From positions 7,073 to 15,385 of the forward strand of contig DCVO01000188.1 in the NCBI GenBank assembly GCA_002327405.1: 8,313 nucleotides of DNA. Direction: 5' to 3'. The notes under the pieces are model-generated. The model ran no database searches. It saw only the letters and a program-made list of their open reading frames with translations, and was not told the DNA's origin. This DNA comes from Thiobacillus sp. UBA2186. Its GTDB lineage: Bacteria > Pseudomonadota > Gammaproteobacteria > Burkholderiales > Thiobacillaceae. The position numbers were made by a program, and so were the translations under genes. Each line of letters starts with the position of its first letter. The first letter of the stretch is position 1. Positions 6,193 through 8,313 of this stretch are shown here, piece by piece.

Positions 6193-6222
6193 ATTATATG
6201 CGTTAACGATGTTGCATTTTGA
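6193..6222 (-). promoter_or_regulatory. Predicted mrcA promoter
   Basis: A perfect TATAAT lies on the minus strand at 6198-6193. Upstream at 18-bp spacing is only a weak -35 (TCAAAA). Transcription would start near 6186, about 21 bases before the ATG at 6165. An 8-bp palindrome CGTTAACG (6201-6208) sits in the spacer and might bind a regulator. Confidence 0.5.
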
Positions 6223-6285
6223 GCACAACCGCTCCGAGGGGTTCAGCCTCAAAAGGGAAAAATTGTTGTTCGACGAAAATTGCTG

Positions 6286-6315
6286 TTACGATTTAAACAC
6301 AATTATCAATAAAAT
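6286..6315 (+). promoter_or_regulatory. Possible pilM promoter
   Basis: TTACGA (6286-6291) and TAAAAT (6310-6315) are separated by 18 bp, which would start transcription near 6322 with a leader of about 26 bases. The -35 is weak. The AT-rich bases 6260-6325 contain other possible boxes (TTGCTG with TATCAA). The rest of the 182-bp divergent gap shows only a small GAGG/CCTC hairpin near 6236-6250. Confidence 0.3.
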
Positions 6316-6334
6316 TCGATAACCAGCTATAAAC

Positions 6335-6341
6335 AAAGGGA
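6335..6341 (+). promoter_or_regulatory. Ribosome binding site of pilM
   Basis: AAAGGGA ends 6 bases before TTG at 6348. There is no ATG in frame until codon 17, so this site supports a TTG start. Confidence 0.65.
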
Positions 6342-6347
6342 AATTTC

Positions 6348-7436
6348 TTGAAACTGGAATTCAACCTGGATGTGTTTGCGGCCAAGTCCCCCCCCATGCT
6401 GGGATTGGATATCGGCACGACATCGGTCAAATTCGTGGAGATTTCCGAAGCGGGAAAAGGGCAATATCGCGTCGAGCGCTACGTCATCGAGCCTTTGCCC
6501 AAGGATGCGGTGAAAGAAGGCGACGTCGTCAATGCAGAGCAGGTGGCCGAGGCTTTGCAGGAGGCCTGGCGGCAAATGGGCACGCGCGTGAAAAACGTGG
6601 TGATGGCGCTTCCCGCGTCGGCGGTGATTACCAAGAAAATCCTGTTGCCGGCAAATCTGAGCGGCATCGAGCTCGAAACGCAGGTCGAGAGCGAAGCCAA
6701 TCAGGTGATTCCGTTCCCGCTCGACGAGGTCAATCTCGATTTCCAGATTCTGGGCCCTTCGCCCGGCAGCCCGAATGATGTGGAAGTGTTGCTGGCCGCG
6801 GCCCGCAAGGAAAAGGTCGAGGATCGCGTGGCCCTGGCGGAAGCGGCAGGGCTGAAGGCGCTGGTCATGGATGTGGAATCCTACGCCACGCTGTCCGCAT
6901 ACGAGCGCATGGCCAGCCTGCTCCCCAATGGCGGGGCGGAGCAAACCGTCGCCATTTGCGATATCGGCGCCAACGCCATCCATATCAATGTTCTGTCCGA
7001 CAACGAGTCGGTTTATCTGCGCGAGCATGGTTTCGGCGGCAGCCAGCTCAATTACGAGATTTCCCGGCGCTATGGCATGACAACGGAAGAGGCGGAAACC
7101 GCCAAGCGCAAGGGCACGCTCCCGGAAACCTACGAGATGGAAGTGCTGCGGCCCTACAGCGAGACGCTGGCCATGGAAATCGGGCGTGCGCTGCAGTTGT
7201 TCACCACTTCCACCCAGTATCACAAGGTCGATCATGTTTTGCTGGCCGGCGGCGGCGCGATCATTCCCGGCATCGACGAAGTCGTCAGTGCGCGCGTGAG
7301 CATTCCGACCATCGTGGCCAATCCGTTTTCGAGCATGTCGGTGGGCGCAAAAATCCGCCCCCAGCAACTGGCAAACGACGCGCCGGCCTTGTTTGTCGCC
7401 TGCGGGCTTGCCATGCGGAGGTTTGACCAGCAATGA
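6348..7436 (+). CDS. pilM: Type IV pilus assembly protein PilM
   Basis: PilM is a cytoplasmic actin-fold (FtsA-like) ATP-binding protein that holds the N-terminal tail of PilN and links the inner-membrane alignment complex to the pilus motor. It has 362 residues, normal for the family. Visible nucleotide-site motifs are GLDIGTTSVKFVEI (19-32, phosphate 1, D21), CDIGANAIHINVL (phosphate 2, D205) and LLAGGGAIIPGI (adenosine loop, Gly 301-303). The start is TTG, chosen because it has an AAAGGGA ribosome site at 6 bases and gives the typical short N-terminus before SPPMLGLDIG. Starting at the ATG of codon 17 would cut into the first strand. It is the first gene of pilMNO, and its stop overlaps the pilN start (ATGA). 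pilP and pilQ would be expected to follow beyond the right edge. Confidence 0.96.
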   Translation: MKLEFNLDVFAAKSPPMLGLDIGTTSVKFVEISEAGKGQYRVERYVIEPLPKDAVKEGDVVNAEQVAEALQEAWRQMGTRVKNVVMALPASAVITKKILLPANLSGIELETQVESEANQVIPFPLDEVNLDFQILGPSPGSPNDVEVLLAAARKEKVEDRVALAEAAGLKALVMDVESYATLSAYERMASLLPNGGAEQTVAICDIGANAIHINVLSDNESVYLREHGFGGSQLNYEISRRYGMTTEEAETAKRKGTLPETYEMEVLRPYSETLAMEIGRALQLFTTSTQYHKVDHVLLAGGGAIIPGIDEVVSARVSIPTIVANPFSSMSVGAKIRPQQLANDAPALFVACGLAMRRFDQQ

Positions 7437-7999
7437 TGATTCGCATCAATCTTCTGCCGCATCGCGAGATCAAGCGTGCGGCCCGCCGTCGCCAGTTCGG
7501 CGTATTGCTGGTGGCGTCGCTGGTGCTTGCCGCCGGGGTGGTCGGCGCCGGCCAGGCCTTGATCTCGGCACGCCTTGCCTACCAGGATGAGCGCAATGCC
7601 TTCCTGGAGCAGGAAATAGCCAAGCTGGATATCCAGATCAGGGAAATCAAGAAAATCAAGGAAGAGACCCGTGCCTTGCTGGAACGCAAGCAGGTGGTGG
7701 AAACCTTGCAATCCAACCGCACCGAGGTCGTGCATCTGTTTGACGAACTCATCCGCATTCTGCCCGAGGGCCTGTACGTCAAGTCCGTCAAGCAGAGTGG
7801 CGGCGAGCTCGAACTGCTGGGTTACACCCAATCCAGTGCCCGGGTGTCCACGTTGATGCGCAGCCTGGAAGATTCGCCCTGGTTTGAGCAGCCTACGCTC
7901 GTCGAGATCAAGGCGGCGACGGTAAACAACCTGCGTGCCAATGAATTCAATCTCAAGGTCAGGCAGACCAAGCAAAAGGCAGAAGGTGGGAACAAATAA
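7433..7999 (+). CDS. pilN: Type IV pilus inner-membrane protein PilN
   Basis: PilN is a single-pass inner-membrane protein that binds PilM through its cytoplasmic tail and pairs with PilO in the periplasm. It has 188 residues. The tail carries the conserved INLLPHRE (5-12) followed by a basic stretch (KRAARRR). A membrane helix spans about 22-44. A long predicted coiled coil (about 50-95, rich in Glu/Lys with EIAKLDIQIREIKKIKEE) and a C-terminal ferredoxin-like region (about 100-180) follow. GGAGG at 7417-7421 lies 11 bases before ATG 7433. A second ATG three bases on would give a protein one residue shorter. The gene overlaps pilM by 4 bases and is followed by pilO after 12 bases, so all three are in one operon with coupled translation of the first two. 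Confidence 0.96.
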   Translation: MMIRINLLPHREIKRAARRRQFGVLLVASLVLAAGVVGAGQALISARLAYQDERNAFLEQEIAKLDIQIREIKKIKEETRALLERKQVVETLQSNRTEVVHLFDELIRILPEGLYVKSVKQSGGELELLGYTQSSARVSTLMRSLEDSPWFEQPTLVEIKAATVNNLRANEFNLKVRQTKQKAEGGNK

Positions 8000-8011
8000 T
8001 GGGGTTCGCGC

Positions 8012-8313
8012 ATGAATCTTGAAGACTTGAACAAACTGGACTTCAAAACGCTCGCCGACTGGCATCTTGGCGCCAAGCTTGGACTGTTGGGCATATTGTT
8101 TGCGCTGGTCGTGGCGGTGGGCTGGTGGTTCCTGTGGTCGCCGGCACTGGTGTCGCTGGACGAGAGCAAGGTCAGGGAGGACGAGCTCAAATCCACCTAT
8201 GCCACCAAGAAAGGCCAAGCCATCAACCTTGAGGCTTACAAGAAACAGCTGGCGGACATTCAGCAATCCTTCGGTGCCTTGCTGAAGCAGCTGCCCAACA
8301 AGCAGGAAATGGA
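8012..8313 (+). CDS. pilO: Type IV pilus inner-membrane protein PilO, N-terminal part
   Basis: PilO forms the PilN/PilO heterodimer that fixes the height of the alignment complex in the periplasm and contacts PilP. One hundred codons are present and the frame is open at the right edge. A short cytoplasmic tail is followed by a membrane helix at about residues 22-43 (LGLLGILFALVVAVGWWFLW), then a polar helical stretch likely to be coiled coil (LDESKVREDELKSTYATKKGQ). The conserved PilO signature LKQLPNKQEM lies at the edge. A GGGG stretch at 8001-8004 is a plausible ribosome site. An ATG at 7999 overlapping the pilN stop is out of frame and closes after a few codons, so 8012 is the start. Spacing of 12 bases from pilN indicates the same operon. 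Confidence 0.94.
   Translation, partial: MNLEDLNKLDFKTLADWHLGAKLGLLGILFALVVAVGWWFLWSPALVSLDESKVREDELKSTYATKKGQAINLEAYKKQLADIQQSFGALLKQLPNKQEM

Noticed and set aside
6166..6252. 29-residue N-terminal extension of PBP1A
   Set aside because: It begins upstream of the TATAAT box that likely drives the gene, and it does not look like a family N-terminus.
6327..7433. 368-residue minus-strand open frame across pilM
   Set aside because: It is an exact antisense shadow of pilM, with shadow-like composition and no recognisable motif.
7232..8266. 344-residue minus-strand open frame across pilN and pilO
   Set aside because: It is antisense to three clear pilus gene segments and has no family features.
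1..8313. CRISPR arrays, insertion sequences, phage genes, toxin-antitoxin or defence systems, tRNA or rRNA
   Set aside because: I saw no direct-repeat array, transposase, integrase or RNA gene. Apart from the repeat and the engB-hemB gap, this is ordinary core-genome content.

Overview
The window looks like chromosomal core DNA of a betaproteobacterium. It has high-GC coding DNA, a diheme cytochrome c4-type gene next to engB and resB (system II cytochrome c maturation), a hemB with a metal site of the Pseudomonas type, and mrcA diverging from a pilMNO cluster. A lineage near Nitrosomonadales or Rhodocyclales is plausible, but I cannot fix the genus. I see no phage, insertion sequence, CRISPR array, tRNA or rRNA. 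No multi-gene novel system is visible. The undescribed-looking material lies between genes.

Layout. Positions 1-1264 (minus strand) hold a diheme cytochrome c, a strong intrinsic terminator and the 5' part of resB, which runs off the left edge. From 1343 rightward come engB, a structured 148-base gap, and hemB. The gap has three hairpins. The one next to engB is followed by a T-tract only on the minus strand, where there is no protein gene to terminate, so a small RNA of about 100 nt antisense to the hemB leader is my best reading. A 140-bp imperfect palindrome (3131-3270), built from CACGGGGNN units, separates hemB from a convergent minus-strand operon. That operon (6165 down to 3276) is mrcA, the bifunctional penicillin-binding protein 1A, followed with a 14-base overlap by a small protein of uncharacterised role with a nucleotidyltransferase-like Gly-Thr...Asp-x-Asp signature. 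A 182-bp divergent promoter region leads into pilM, pilN and pilO (6348 to the right edge), the inner-membrane alignment complex of the type IV pilus.

How the genes fit together. HemB makes porphobilinogen for haem, resB takes part in haem delivery or attachment to exported cytochromes c, and the cytochrome gene encodes such a client, so the left third has a haem theme. EngB is a ribosome assembly GTPase. MrcA builds peptidoglycan, and PilM/N/O form the cytoplasmic and periplasmic scaffold of the pilus machine that spans the wall. All nine protein genes look intact apart from resB and pilO, which are cut only by the window edges.
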